Positions 1 to 8,315 of a stretch of DNA of 64,000 bases are shown one piece after another (within the stretch, counting starts at the first letter, position 1; the number at the start of each line of letters is the position of its first letter). The DNA comes from JADJPO01 sp963825645 (lineage in GTDB: Bacteria > Actinomycetota > Actinomycetes > Actinomycetales > Kineosporiaceae). The stretch spans positions 1 to 64,000 of the forward strand of contig CAWGTT010000003.1 of assembly GCA_963825645.1 (NCBI GenBank). Reading direction: 5' to 3'. Under the pieces are notes generated by a model. It saw only the letters and a program-made list of their open reading frames with translations. It was not told the origin of the DNA and ran no database searches. Made by a program: the position numbers and the translations under genes.

Positions 1-152
1 CAATGCTGGACGCCGGAGTGGATCTTCGTGACGTACAGATCGCCGCCCGACACGCAGATCCTCGCACCACCATGCGCTACGACCGTGCCCGTACCAACCT
101 CGACCGTCATCCGAACTACCGGCTCGCCGCGTTCATGGCCTCAGGTACCTGA
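1..152 (+). CDS. Tyrosine recombinase (phage-type integrase), C-terminal end only
   Basis: The frame is open from the window edge to a TGA at 150-152. It ends with the typical catalytic C-terminus of tyrosine recombinases: AARHADPRTTMRYDRAR carries the conserved His (HADPRTT) and the nucleophilic Tyr (MRYDRAR), followed by about 23 tail residues. These enzymes cut and rejoin att sites of integrative elements or phages. Everything upstream lies outside the window, so completeness and element type cannot be judged. A tRNA-Pro-like att remnant and an excisionase gene lie 13 kb to the right and may belong to the same or a related element (inference). Confidence 0.85.
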   Translation, partial: MLDAGVDLRDVQIAARHADPRTTMRYDRARTNLDRHPNYRLAAFMASGT

Positions 153-206
153 CGAACCCGGCCGTGAGCCTTCGGAACACCCCCGGAACACCCGACTCTC
201 CTTGAT

Positions 207-263
207 ATGTGGGTGATCGTGAGGCTCCGTGATCGTGGTGCGCAGTGCCTCGATCACCCACAT
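207..263. repeat. Long-stem inverted repeat downstream of the integrase
   Basis: Perfect 13-bp inverted repeat: ATGTGGGTGATCG at 207-219 and CGATCACCCACAT at 251-263, with a 31-nt spacer. The arms share the GGTGATC/GATCACC core with the hairpins at 293-323 and 14191-14221, so the three look like members of one family. The 208 nt between the integrase stop and the serine hydrolase gene contain only these palindromes and no coding sequence. Confidence 0.75.
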
Positions 264-268
264 GATCA

Positions 269-322
269 GGCATTATGTGGCCCGCTAGGGCGCAGGTGAC
301 CGAAGGTCACCCACATAATGCC
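269..322. repeat. Nested palindrome with small GAA-loop hairpin, family copy 1
   Basis: The outer perfect 12-bp arms are GGCATTATGTGG (269-280) and CCACATAATGCC (311-322). Just inside the right arm is a compact hairpin with stem GGTGACC (295-301), loop GAA, and stem GGTCACC (305-311). A second copy of the hairpin plus its right flank occurs at 14191-14221, differing by paired stem changes. It resembles repetitive extragenic palindromes or an integrase-binding site. Confidence 0.75.
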
Positions 323-360
323 GATGAGCGTGTGCCGGCAGTGCGTACGTTCGCTAGCGA

Positions 361-1794
361 TCAGGCGGGGCCAGGTCTACCGGTATAGGCCACGGCGAGC
401 CGGACCACAGCCCACAGCACGCCGGTCACGGCGGTCGCCTTGAGCGTCAGAGCCAGGTCGGGCTGGAACACGGTGAGCGTGGCGAGCGGCGCGCCGAACA
501 GGTTCGGCACCAGGACGACCACGACCCAGGCCGCCGCGAGCGTGGTGAGCAGCGGGAACCACAGGCTGAACCGTCCGGCGAAGCCCGCGCTCGACTTGGC
601 GCGGATCGCGGCGCGGTGACGCCAGGCCCAGGCCATGCTGAGCAGGTAGAAGACCGGCAGGAGCACCAACCCGACGAAGATCGCCTTCTGGGACAGGCGG
701 GAACCCTCACCGCCGTAATCGAGGCCCAGCGCCTGGTCGGTCACGGCGTTGCGGAGCTGGGTCGTCTCCCCGAAGCCGACTCCGCTCCCACCGTTGACCA
801 GCACGACCACGGCTTTGTTCTGGGCCGGGAGCATCGTCGCCAGGGTCTCGACACCGGGGGTCGACCCGGAGTGCCACACGGTGCCCTTGCCCGGGTCCAC
901 GAACCAGCCGAAGCCGTAGAAGGTGGCGGCGCCGCCGGCCGGACGCATCATCTGCGCCTTGCCCTCGGCGCTCAGCGCGTCGTCCTCGCCGTTCATCATC
1001 ATCTGCAGGTAGAGCGCAAGGTCGCGAGCGCTCGCGACGACGCCGCCCTGGGGAGCCGTCGCGCGGTCGGTCCTGTTCTCGGCCACCGGCCGCTTGGTGC
1101 CGAACCACGGTGTGTGCCCGGTCGCCATCGCGTCATGGACCAGACCGTCGGCGACGAAGCTGTGCTCCATGCCGACCTGCTCGAGGATGTTGGTGGTCAC
1201 ATAGGCCTGGAACTCCTGCCCGCTCACCACTTCGATGAGGCGACCGAGGATCTGGTAGTTGAGGTTCGAGTACGCCCACCTCTCGCCGGGTCCGTAGGCG
1301 GGACTCACCTCGGCGAGGCCGCCGACCCGGCGCTCGAGCTCGTCCTTCCCGGTGGTGTCGCTCCCGCGGGAGGAGGCGGCGCTGGCGTTGCCCTGCAGCG
1401 TGGAGAAGCCGCTGGTGTGGCTGAGCAGCTGCCGGATCGTGATCGCGCCGGCGGGCCTGCCCGAGAAGACGTCGAGGTACTGTGAGATCTCGGCGTCGAG
1501 GTCGATCTCGCCGGCCTCGACCAGCTGCATGACGGCCAGCGCCGTGAAGCTCTTGGAGATCGAGCCGATCACGAACGCCGTGTCGGGCGTGACGTCGGTG
1601 TCGCCCCCGATCTTGACCACGCCGCGTGCGCCGGCCGAGGTGATCTCGCCGTCGGCCACGACGGCGTACGCCAGGCCAGGCACGCCGGACGCAGCCATCT
1701 CGTGATCGATTACATCCTCGATCGATCCGTCGGGCGTACTTGCCGGCAGGGCGGCAGAGAGGCCGAGGACAAGAATCGCGAGAAGCTGCCGCAC
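361..1794 (-). CDS. Membrane-anchored serine hydrolase, beta-lactamase class C / PBP4* type
   Basis: About 477 residues. The GTG start at 1794 was chosen because AGGAAGG lies 7 nt upstream and the protein then opens with a signal-like hydrophobic stretch (VRQLLAILVLGLSAALPAS). The class C-type motifs are in order: SISK (nucleophile Ser and Lys), YSN and HSG. The last ~110 residues hold three hydrophobic segments (beginning AIFVGLVLLPVF, FPLLTTLAAAW and ATAVTGVLWAV), so the catalytic domain is probably outside the membrane with a C-terminal anchor. The family covers D-amino-acid peptidases, esterases and beta-lactamases; substrate cannot be told from sequence. It stands alone, convergent with the integrase fragment. 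Confidence 0.85.
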   Translation of the reverse strand: MRQLLAILVLGLSAALPASTPDGSIEDVIDHEMAASGVPGLAYAVVADGEITSAGARGVVKIGGDTDVTPDTAFVIGSISKSFTALAVMQLVEAGEIDLDAEISQYLDVFSGRPAGAITIRQLLSHTSGFSTLQGNASAASSRGSDTTGKDELERRVGGLAEVSPAYGPGERWAYSNLNYQILGRLIEVVSGQEFQAYVTTNILEQVGMEHSFVADGLVHDAMATGHTPWFGTKRPVAENRTDRATAPQGGVVASARDLALYLQMMMNGEDDALSAEGKAQMMRPAGGAATFYGFGWFVDPGKGTVWHSGSTPGVETLATMLPAQNKAVVVLVNGGSGVGFGETTQLRNAVTDQALGLDYGGEGSRLSQKAIFVGLVLLPVFYLLSMAWAWRHRAAIRAKSSAGFAGRFSLWFPLLTTLAAAWVVVVLVPNLFGAPLATLTVFQPDLALTLKATAVTGVLWAVVRLAVAYTGRPGPA

Positions 1795-1866
1795 CGTATC
1801 GCCTTCCTCGGCCCGCACGTGCGGGCGGTTAGGTGACCCTAACCCAACCCGCTCGGGCGCAGCCGC

Positions 1867-2427
1867 TTCGGGAATGAGCTCGCGGCGGCGCTCCGCCAGA
1901 TTGGACGGCCGACCCTGCGGGCAAGCCCGGACAACTTCAAGCATCCATGGCGGCACACCGCCCTGCACGGCTACGACCGGATCAGCGGTGAGGGGTACTA
2001 CCGCAGACGCCTACGACTTCACCTCGATCCGGCAGCTGCTCCTGGAACCCGCCGGAGCGGACGGGTCGGGCCGGGTCGTGCTGTACGCCCACGACCCGCT
2101 GACCGGGATCGACCACCGGGCCACTACTGTGCAGGTCCCACCCGACGCGGTGCTGATCGTGGACTCGGTGTTCGGGTTCCGGTCCGAGTACAACCACCTA
2201 TGGGACTACCGGTGGCTCGACGTCCCACCACAGGTCGCCCTGGACAGGGGCATCCACCGCGACACCGTCAGCGAGGGAAGCCGCGCCGCCGCGGCCAGCC
2301 TGCACCTGTATTGCTACCAGGCCACCGAACAGATCTACCTCGCCGAGGCCCACCCCGGTCCATCGCGGATGTCGTCATCGATAGCCAGGACCGGGCCAAC
2401 CCTGAGATCACCGCCCACCGTCGCTGA
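1867..2427 (+). pseudogene. Uridine kinase-like P-loop kinase, decayed
   Basis: Conceptual reading gives FGNELAAALRQIGRPTLRAS...DNFKHPWRH, then GYDRISGEGYYRR, then YDFTSIRQLLLEP, HDPLTGIDHR, VLIVDSVFGFR, LDVPPQVALDRGIHRD and finally ADVVIDSQDRANPE. These blocks match the order seen in actinobacterial uridine kinase/phosphoribulokinase-fold proteins. They sit in three frame segments: one shift lies near 2010, after YYRR, and another near 2360, after YLAEAHPG. The P-loop end is missing. It overlaps the 5' region of the divergent serine hydrolase gene. Non-functional. Confidence 0.75.
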
Positions 2428-2467
2428 ATCCAACACGCTCATCTACCGCCGGTGGTGGGACGCACGA

Positions 2468-3700
2468 TCATGCCGCCCCCAATGTCAATGGGTTTGTTGG
2501 GGCCTCGTTCGTAGGCCCGGGTGGAGGATCTTGATCGGTGGCGGCTTCGCCGCCCGTGTTGTTGGAGTCCGCTGCGCGTGGGTCGCCGGCGCCGCGCGGG
2601 TACGGGCTCGCCCCTCCGCCGTCAAGGGCGCTGCGCGTCGCGGTGCGACGGCCCTGCGGGCCGCTCTGGACCGGTGAGCCTCTGCGGGCCCTGGCCAGGG
2701 CGATCAGGGGCAGGCTGGGGCCTGCCCCCGCGACCGCGCGGCGCTCCTGGCCGGCGGGGTCGTCGCCCACATCCGAGTCGAGCTCGTCGGGGGTGTCCTC
2801 GAGCGGGGCGGGCCTATCGTGGGTGGTGGCGGGTCCGGGAAGTGACGTGTCCGAAGAGACGACCATCGGGGTGGCCAGGTCGTCCGCGCTGGATTCAGTC
2901 CTCGCCCCCACGTGTCCTCCCGGATCCGCTTCCCGCCCGGCGGACTGGACGGCGAGAGCGTCAGCGACGAGCTGGCGGTAGACCACGTCGGACAGGCGGC
3001 GTTTCAGAGCACGCAACGCTTCCATCGGAGTCTTCCCCGCGGCGACCTTGCGCCGGTAGTAGGCCCGCCCGGCCGTGTCGTTACGCAGCTGGACGATCGC
3101 CATGATGTGCAGGACGTGGTTGATCCGCCGGTCCCCGGCCCGGGACAGCCGGTGGCGGACCTGCTCCCCGGAGGAGGCCTCCAGGGGCGCGGTCCCGTTC
3201 CAGGACGCGAAGTGCCCCTTCGCAGGGAACCGGGTCACGGTGGCGACGTCGACCAGGATCCGGGCCGCCCCCGCGGGGCCGATCCCGTACAGGTCCATCA
3301 GTGTGGACCCGTTGCGGCGGAACGCGACCCGCAGCTCGGCCGTGAGGGCCGTCAGCTTGACGTCGACCGTCTCCAGGTCACCGATCAGGTCCAACGCCAG
3401 GCGCCGCCGGGTCGCCCCGGCCGGATCCCGCGGCCGCACCCCGGCCAGCATCCGGCGGGCCTGCGCCGAGGACAGGTCCTTCTTCCCGGCGCCGCCGGGG
3501 ATCAGCTCGGTCAACAACCGGTGCAGCCGGTTGACGATCTGCACCCGCAGGTGAGCCAGCTCGTCCCGCCGCCCGGCCAGCAGCCGCATCACCTCCAGAT
3601 CCGCATCATCGGCGGACAGTTCGCGCAGACCGCGGGTATGCACCGCGACCGCGGCGATCGAATGCGCGTCGGTCTCGACCTCCCCGGCCGAACCACATGA
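2468..3700 (-). pseudogene. IS110-family transposase, N-terminally truncated
   Basis: The frame opens just after a stop at 3701-3703 and reads through ETDAHSIAAVAVHTRGLREL and an IS110-type helical region, followed by the Transposase_20 block (LYGIGPAGAARILVDVATVTRFP, then FASWNGTAPLEASSG, then HVLHIMAIVQLRND, AYYRRK). The DEDD catalytic N-terminal domain is mostly absent: the frame begins at the last acidic segment and abuts a fragment of an unrelated FAD-oxidase gene. The long C-terminal tail past GGHVGA is low complexity. It cannot transpose by itself. Element ends were not found. Confidence 0.8.
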
Positions 3701-3704
3701 TCAC

Positions 3705-3895
3705 ACCCACGGATTGGTCAGGAGAGCCCGAAATTCCCGCCTCCACCCCGAAGTGCCCAGAAAGATCGGAGTTCTCCTCTGCCGCGGCCCGCACGACTCG
3801 GCCGTTGGCGAGGACCACTTCCGCCGAGACGAGGTTGTCGATCGACAGGCCGCCCTGCCTCGTCAGCCATCCCATGCCGTCTTCAAGGGTGCCAT
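3705..3895 (-). pseudogene. FAD-linked oxidase (BBE/PCMH type) fragment
   Basis: Reads GMGWLTRQGGLSIDNLVSAE then VVLANGRVVRAAAEENSDL, which is the FAD-binding PCMH segment of berberine-bridge-type oxidases. After a one-base shift it continues FWALRGGGGNFG, the classic glycine-rich end of that segment. Only about 60 residues survive, bounded on one side by the truncated IS110 gene. It is a relic, probably left by insertion or deletion. Confidence 0.75.
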
Positions 3896-4033
3896 TGGGG
3901 ATCCGCGTCCATGGCAACCCGGCTGACCCTGGCGTGCGGTTCGGGATCCCTGGTTCGTGGTCAGGGGATGGCCAGGGTCCGGTGAGGGTCGGCGCCGGAT
4001 CCGCGCGAGGGCTTGGGTGACGAGAGTGGAGGC

Positions 4034-4609
4034 ATGACAACAAACCAAGCCACCGACCTCTCCGCAGCTCCCTCCTCCGAGGAGCCCTCCTGGGGCACCG
4101 CCCCCACCACCGCCCCGTCCGGTACCGGCACCGATCAGCCCGGCAGCCCGTCGTCCGGCACCTCCCCGTCGAGCACCCCGTACGGTCCGTCGACCCCGCT
4201 CGCCCCGCCGGCGGCCCGGTTCTTCGACACCATCCGCCGCTCCGGCGTGGTACGCCCCGACCGCGGTCACGGCCGTGTGGTCGCCGGGGTCGCCGCCGGT
4301 CTGGCCCGCCGCTGGGACGTGGACCCGACCGTGATCCGGGTCGCGTTCATCGTCCTGACCTTCGTCGGCGGCCTCGGTGCCTCCCTCTACGGTCTGGGCT
4401 GGCTGTTCCTGCCCCATCCGGACGGCCGCATCCACGCCCAACAGCTCCTCGGCGGGAGGCTCACCGCTGGCTTCGTCGGCGCGCTGCTGGCCGCCCTCGC
4501 CGTCACCGACGGGGTCGCTCCGCTGGTCATCGCCGCTGTCGCCGTGACGCTCGTCGTCCTGCTCGCCCGCAACCGCACGGCCAGCACCACCCCGGCCGGC
4601 ACGCACTGA
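4034..4609 (+). CDS. PspC domain membrane protein
   Basis: About 191 residues. A Pro/Ser/Thr-rich N-terminal ~65 residues precedes a PspC domain: VRPDRGHGRVVAGVAAGLAR, then RWDVDPTVIRVAFIVLTF and the hydrophobic LYGLGWLFLPHPDG. Two more membrane helices follow near the C-terminus. PspC proteins sit in the membrane and are linked to envelope-stress control; in actinobacteria they often accompany histidine kinases, but none is adjacent here. Start: the ATG at 4034 has a purine-rich GAGTGGAGG directly upstream, very close; an in-frame TTG at 4013 with GAGGG before it is an alternative. Confidence 0.8.
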   Translation: MTTNQATDLSAAPSSEEPSWGTAPTTAPSGTGTDQPGSPSSGTSPSSTPYGPSTPLAPPAARFFDTIRRSGVVRPDRGHGRVVAGVAAGLARRWDVDPTVIRVAFIVLTFVGGLGASLYGLGWLFLPHPDGRIHAQQLLGGRLTAGFVGALLAALAVTDGVAPLVIAAVAVTLVVLLARNRTASTTPAGTH

Positions 4610-4650
4610 CCCGCCGACCGGCATGAACCGCCGGCACCGTCCATTCCCGC

Positions 4651-4688
4651 CGAAGGGCGCGAGAGCGACACCGCTCCCGCGCCCTTCG
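4651..4688. terminator. Strong hairpin downstream of the PspC gene
   Basis: Arms CGAAGGGCGCGAGAGC (4651-4666) and GCTCCCGCGCCCTTCG (4673-4688) pair over 16 positions with one mismatch and a 6-nt loop. It lies 41 nt after the stop codon. There is no T-run, as is common for actinobacterial terminators. Confidence 0.6.
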
Positions 4689-5233
4689 CGTGCACAGCCC
4701 GTCAGCCGGGGTCCGCGCCGGGTCGCAGGCCCCGCCCGAACCGTTCCGGACCGCTCCGTGAGCGGACGACGATGAGCCCACCTGCATCCCGGTCTCGTCG
4801 TGGTTGCCCGGGTCGCCGGGAGCGACCTGGGAGAGGGACTGTCGGCTCGGCCGGCGGGATGTTCCGGATCGCGCCACGGATACGGCCCGCTGACGTCCAA
4901 GCGGTCCGACCGTGGGTAGGACGACGCCTCAAACGTCACCCGATACCGTCCCGGGTTCCCGTGCGGAAGTGGACCACCCCCGTGCCGCCCCGCTCTGGGC
5001 AGGTCCACCGCAGCGAGACAGTCAGTCACCGGCGTCAACGCGGTCCCCGATCGCAACGCGGTGGCCCGCGCGCTGACCAGGCCCCGGCAAGCGTGCTGGC
5101 GGGTCGGCATGAAGTCTCGCCAATCGTGTGGGTCGGGTGGCCTCTGGACAGACTTATCTGCCGCGATCCGCGGGGTCAGGCCGACGAGCGGATCTCTGGG
5201 GAGTTGCGGGTCGGGACGCGTTCAAGATTGCGT
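4689..5233. other. Intergenic stretch, no gene seen
   Basis: About 545 nt between the hairpin and the oxidoreductase stop. All open frames here look like GC-driven shadows without recognisable motifs, and I see no RNA gene or repeat. Confidence 0.5.
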
Positions 5234-6188
5234 TTAGGAGGGGCTGACAACGACCTTGCCGAGAGCCCTTCCTTCACCGACGCGAGCAAGAGCGTCGGGA
5301 AGCTCCTCGAGAGTGAAGGTGCGGTCGATGTGGATCCTGACCTTCCCGGTGACGCACAGGTCGGCAACCGGTTCGAAGTGGGCCGGCCCCTCCTTCACTG
5401 CGAGCACCCCGATCGAGCGACCGGTCAGTCGCCCCACCACGGGGCCGACGGTGAGGACGCGCAGCAGCGCGCGCACCGACCCTCCGACACATCGATACGT
5501 TCCGCCGGTGGCCAGCGCGCGCCGGTAGGCGAACACCGATCGGCCGGCGACCAGGTCAAGTATCAGGTCGTACGGCTGGGTCGTCGTGAAGTCGTCCCGG
5601 CTGTAGTCGATCACGTCGTCCGCACCCACCGACCGCATGAAGTCCTGCTTGGCGGTGTTGTCGACACCCGTGACGTGTGCACCGAGCCGCTTGGCCAACT
5701 GTATGGCGAAGGATCCTGACCCTCCGCCAGCGCCGTTGATCAGGACCCGGCTACCCGCAACAGCCCTTTGCGTGCCCTGCCAGGCAATCGCGCCGGCCTG
5801 CGGGATGGTGGACGCCTCAGCGAACGTGAGCTGGGTCGGTTTGTGGGCCAGCGCGAGACTCCGGGGCGAGCGCGTACTCCGCGAACCCACCCTTCAGCGC
5901 CAGGTTGTCGCCGTACACCTCGTCACCGGGTCGGAACCGGGTCACCCCTGACCCGACATCGTCGACCACGCCGGCGATATCCGACCCAAGCGTCCTGCGA
6001 GCAGGGAACCGCAGCCCGCCGATCCGTGCGTACGCCGGCGATCCGCGCAGACACTCCCAGTCGCTGAGGTTCACCGACGTCGCAGCCACTTCCACCCGCA
6101 CCTGGCCGCCGGCGGGGGTAGGCATCGGAACATCCTCGACGCGCAGCACATCGGGGCCCCCGTACCGGTCGTAGACGGCCGCCTTCAC
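5234..6188 (-). pseudogene. Medium-chain quinone oxidoreductase-like protein, frameshifted
   Basis: The N-terminal part starts at GTG 6188 (VKAAVYDRYGGPDVLRVEDV), has the GroES-like core (LGSDIAGVVDDVG) and runs to GGFAEYALAPES. The rest continues in another frame from about 5860: LALAHKPTQLTFAEASTIPQ, the NADPH-binding VLINGAGGGSGSFAIQLAK and a C-terminal FTLEELPDALARVGEGRALG. One indel near 5855-5865 separates the halves, so either the gene is inactivated or the base call is wrong there. No catalytic zinc ligands are seen, fitting the zinc-independent quinone-reductase branch. Otherwise full length (~315 residues). Confidence 0.8.
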
Positions 6189-6247
6189 GCCCACCCCGCG
6201 GCCCCGGTCACGCCAGCAACATAGCAACCCGAGACGCTCGACCGGAG

Positions 6248-6499
6248 ATGCCAAGGAACGGATCCATGGCCTCTATGACGCCGTGCGACACGTCCGCTAT
6301 TGCCGCGGAGAGCGCGGCCATACGCTCTGCCGCACTGCGGGCGAGGGTGGACCGGCTTTACGGCCTGCTGGTGGCTTGCGCTGCCTTGCCAGCTCAAGGG
6401 CAGAAGAAGGCCCTCCAGTGTTGGCGCAGGATCATCAAACGATGCCCGCGCATGTTCGCGCACTGGGAATGGATCCCTTCCGTGCCCTCTGTCTGGTGA
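6248..6499 (+). pseudogene. Group II intron-encoded protein, C-terminal remnant
   Basis: Only the end is convincing: QKKALQCWRRIIKRCPRMF then AHWEWIPSVPSVW and a stop. The FAHW signature close to the stop is usual for intron-encoded reverse transcriptase/maturases. It lies immediately 5' of an intron domain V-like RNA, exactly where the ORF of a group II intron should end. The region before ~6340 has no clear similarity and the reverse transcriptase domain is missing. Confidence 0.55.
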
Positions 6500-6511
6500 C
6501 CAGGATGACAA

Positions 6512-6584
6512 GAGCCCGGTAACGGGAGACTGTTACGCCGGGATCTGTGGGAGCCCGGGGCTGAAACGCCCCGGGCTACCCGAC
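6512..6584 (+). ncRNA. Group II intron 3' end (domains V and VI), truncated intron
   Basis: The 34-nt stretch 6512-6545 has the size and layout of domain V. A lower helix starts GAGCCCGG and closes with CCGGGATC, the inner helix is TAACGG-GAGA-CTGTTA with a GNRA tetraloop, and a 2-nt CG bulge separates them. The catalytic AGC triad position is occupied by GAGCC. A domain VI-like hairpin follows (GCCCGGGGC, loop, GCCCCGGGC, then TACCC with an unpaired A as branch-point candidate). The intron would end in AC near 6584. Upstream domains are absent, so it cannot self-splice alone. Confidence 0.65.
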
Positions 6585-6732
6585 CGCGGAGCGGCCAAAC
6601 GCTCATGCCGCGATCCGCTGATGCCGCTGGCAGCGCGCTGTCTGTCGTCCCGGGCGTGGTCGCTCTTGCGGTGACCTGCTCGTGCGGCCGGGTACAGGGC
6701 TCGGTCCGATCTCGATGCGCTGCTGGCAGCGG

Positions 6733-7098
6733 CTACCACCAGCTCGGGGTGCCGATCCGCAGCCGATTGCCGTCCGGGTCCTGCACCTCGAAGTCAGGGC
6801 CCCACGGGTTGTCATCGGCGACCAGTCCGAACCGCGCCGCGAGTCCCTGCGCGTCGGGCAGGCGTAGATAGATCAAGGTGTCCTGCCTCGCGTCGCCGGC
6901 GTGCTCGCTGAGGAACAGAGTCGCAGTTCCGCGCTGCACTGTGGCGAAGGCTGGCAGCTCCGCAGCGAACCGGTGGACGTGTGTGAGCGTGAAGCCCAGC
7001 TGCTCGTACCAGGCGGCGGTCGCGGCGGCGTCGCGCACTCGCAGGATGGGCACGACCTCGGCGCGAGCGTCCGGGGATGCGTCAGCGGGAACTGTCAT
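6733..7098 (-). CDS. VOC (glyoxalase/bleomycin-resistance) family protein
   Basis: About 121 residues from ATG 7098. One VOC module: VVPILRVRDAAATAAWYEQLG (beta-alpha-beta start) and the typical end PDFEVQDPDGNRLRIGTPSWW with the conserved acidic metal-ligand region. VOC proteins include antibiotic-binding, dioxygenase and glyoxalase-like members; the ligand cannot be predicted. The upstream SD is weak (CTGGGG). It stands alone next to the intron remnant. Confidence 0.8.
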   Translation of the reverse strand: MTVPADASPDARAEVVPILRVRDAAATAAWYEQLGFTLTHVHRFAAELPAFATVQRGTATLFLSEHAGDARQDTLIYLRLPDAQGLAARFGLVADDNPWGPDFEVQDPDGNRLRIGTPSWW

Positions 7099-7586
7099 GC
7101 CCCAGTGTGCCCCGACCCCGTCGTCTCTGAGCATGAACGGATCCCACAGGGCACGGCTGTCGCCCCGAGCACCTCCCTTCCCGCCGAGCCCTCTTTGAAC
7201 CCACCCGACGACGGTGGAACGCGAGGGAGCCAAGTCTCCCGAGCATCCGCTGCTGCCGCCCGACGTGCGGGACGAGCAACACGGGGCGTTGAAGTCCATG
7301 CAGACGGCCTCGGTGGCGCGAGGCCGAGGGATCGGTCGGGCTATGGTCGATCATCATCCTGGAAACGGTGAGAGTGAGCCTGCGATCAACCGGGACAGAA
7401 CATAAAGGATCATGCCCCGGCGTGTCGCTACCCGGTGACCGTTCGTGGCCACCGCACTAGCTAGGCTTGGCGACCACGTCAGAGCTGGGACGGATCGGTG
7501 CCGGGACGCGGGCCGACGGTCCCGGTACCCCGGAACCGCGCCCGGTAGGGTGTCGCTGGCTAATGCGCGGTCAGAGAGGTGCGGGC
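7099..7586. other. Intergenic stretch, no gene seen
   Basis: About 490 nt between two divergent genes (VOC and VKOR). It must hold both promoters, but I could not assign convincing -35/-10 boxes. No repeats or motif-bearing frames were found. Confidence 0.45.
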
Positions 7587-8210
7587 ATGACGGCCACACT
7601 GGGCGGTCGGGACGTCGAGCGCGACACCTTCGAGGGCGAGCCAGTATCGCCGCGGCGAAATGTTCCAGCATTCGTCGAGATGCTGATCTCGTCGCTCCTG
7701 TCGCTGACCGCCTCTCTGGTCTTAAGCATCGAGGCGATCAAGGTGGCGGCCCAGCCGCAGGCGAAGGCGTTCTGCGACATCAGCGCGACGATTTCGTGCA
7801 CGGCCGTCGCCAAGCAGTGGCAATCGAGCCTCTTGGGCTTCCCGAACGCGTTCCTCGGCCTGATCGCCGAACCCGTCGTGATCACTGTGGCGGTCGCCGC
7901 GCTCGGCGGCGTGAGGTTCCCGCGCTGGTTCATGCTCACCGCGCAAGGCATCTACACGATCGGGTTCGTGTTCGCCTATTGGCTCTTCTACGAGTCCTAC
8001 TTCGTTATCCACCGGCTCTGCCCGTGGTGCCTGCTAGTCACAGCCACAACGACGCTGGTCTTCTTGTCCATGACCCGCGTGAACATAATGGACGGCAACC
8101 TGCGTTCACTGCGCCGCACGATCCCCTGGGTCCGCGCCGGCGTCGACCACGGGCTCGCCATCGTCCTTCTCGTTGTCATGGCGGCGATGGTGTACCTGCG
8201 CTACGTCTGA
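7587..8210 (+). CDS. Vitamin K epoxide reductase (VKOR) family protein
   Basis: About 207 residues with four to five membrane helices. The ATG at 7587 is preceded by GAGAGG with 8 nt spacing. VKOR homologues re-oxidise DsbA-type partners using quinone. The active-site CxxC is seen in HRLCPWCLLV, and the partner Cys pair in FCDISATISCTAVAKQ (loop cysteines). Helix segments include MLISSLLSLTASLVLSIEAI, VVITVAVAALGG and GLAIVLLVVMAAMVYL. There is no fused thioredoxin domain, and no DsbA gene adjacent. Likely involved in disulfide formation of exported proteins. Confidence 0.85.
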   Translation: MTATLGGRDVERDTFEGEPVSPRRNVPAFVEMLISSLLSLTASLVLSIEAIKVAAQPQAKAFCDISATISCTAVAKQWQSSLLGFPNAFLGLIAEPVVITVAVAALGGVRFPRWFMLTAQGIYTIGFVFAYWLFYESYFVIHRLCPWCLLVTATTTLVFLSMTRVNIMDGNLRSLRRTIPWVRAGVDHGLAIVLLVVMAAMVYLRYV

Positions 8211-8315
8211 CGCCACGGCTCCCCTCTCCGCCCCACCAGTACCGAGGCAACATCCGCACATGCTGCCGCTGGCAGTGAGACTCCGGGAACTGCCGGTGTG
8301 AGGGCGTCGAGTGGC

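Noticed and set aside
616..1485. Long open frame antisense to the serine hydrolase
   Set aside because: Arg/His/Gly-rich translation without motifs; a GC-frame shadow of the real minus-strand gene.
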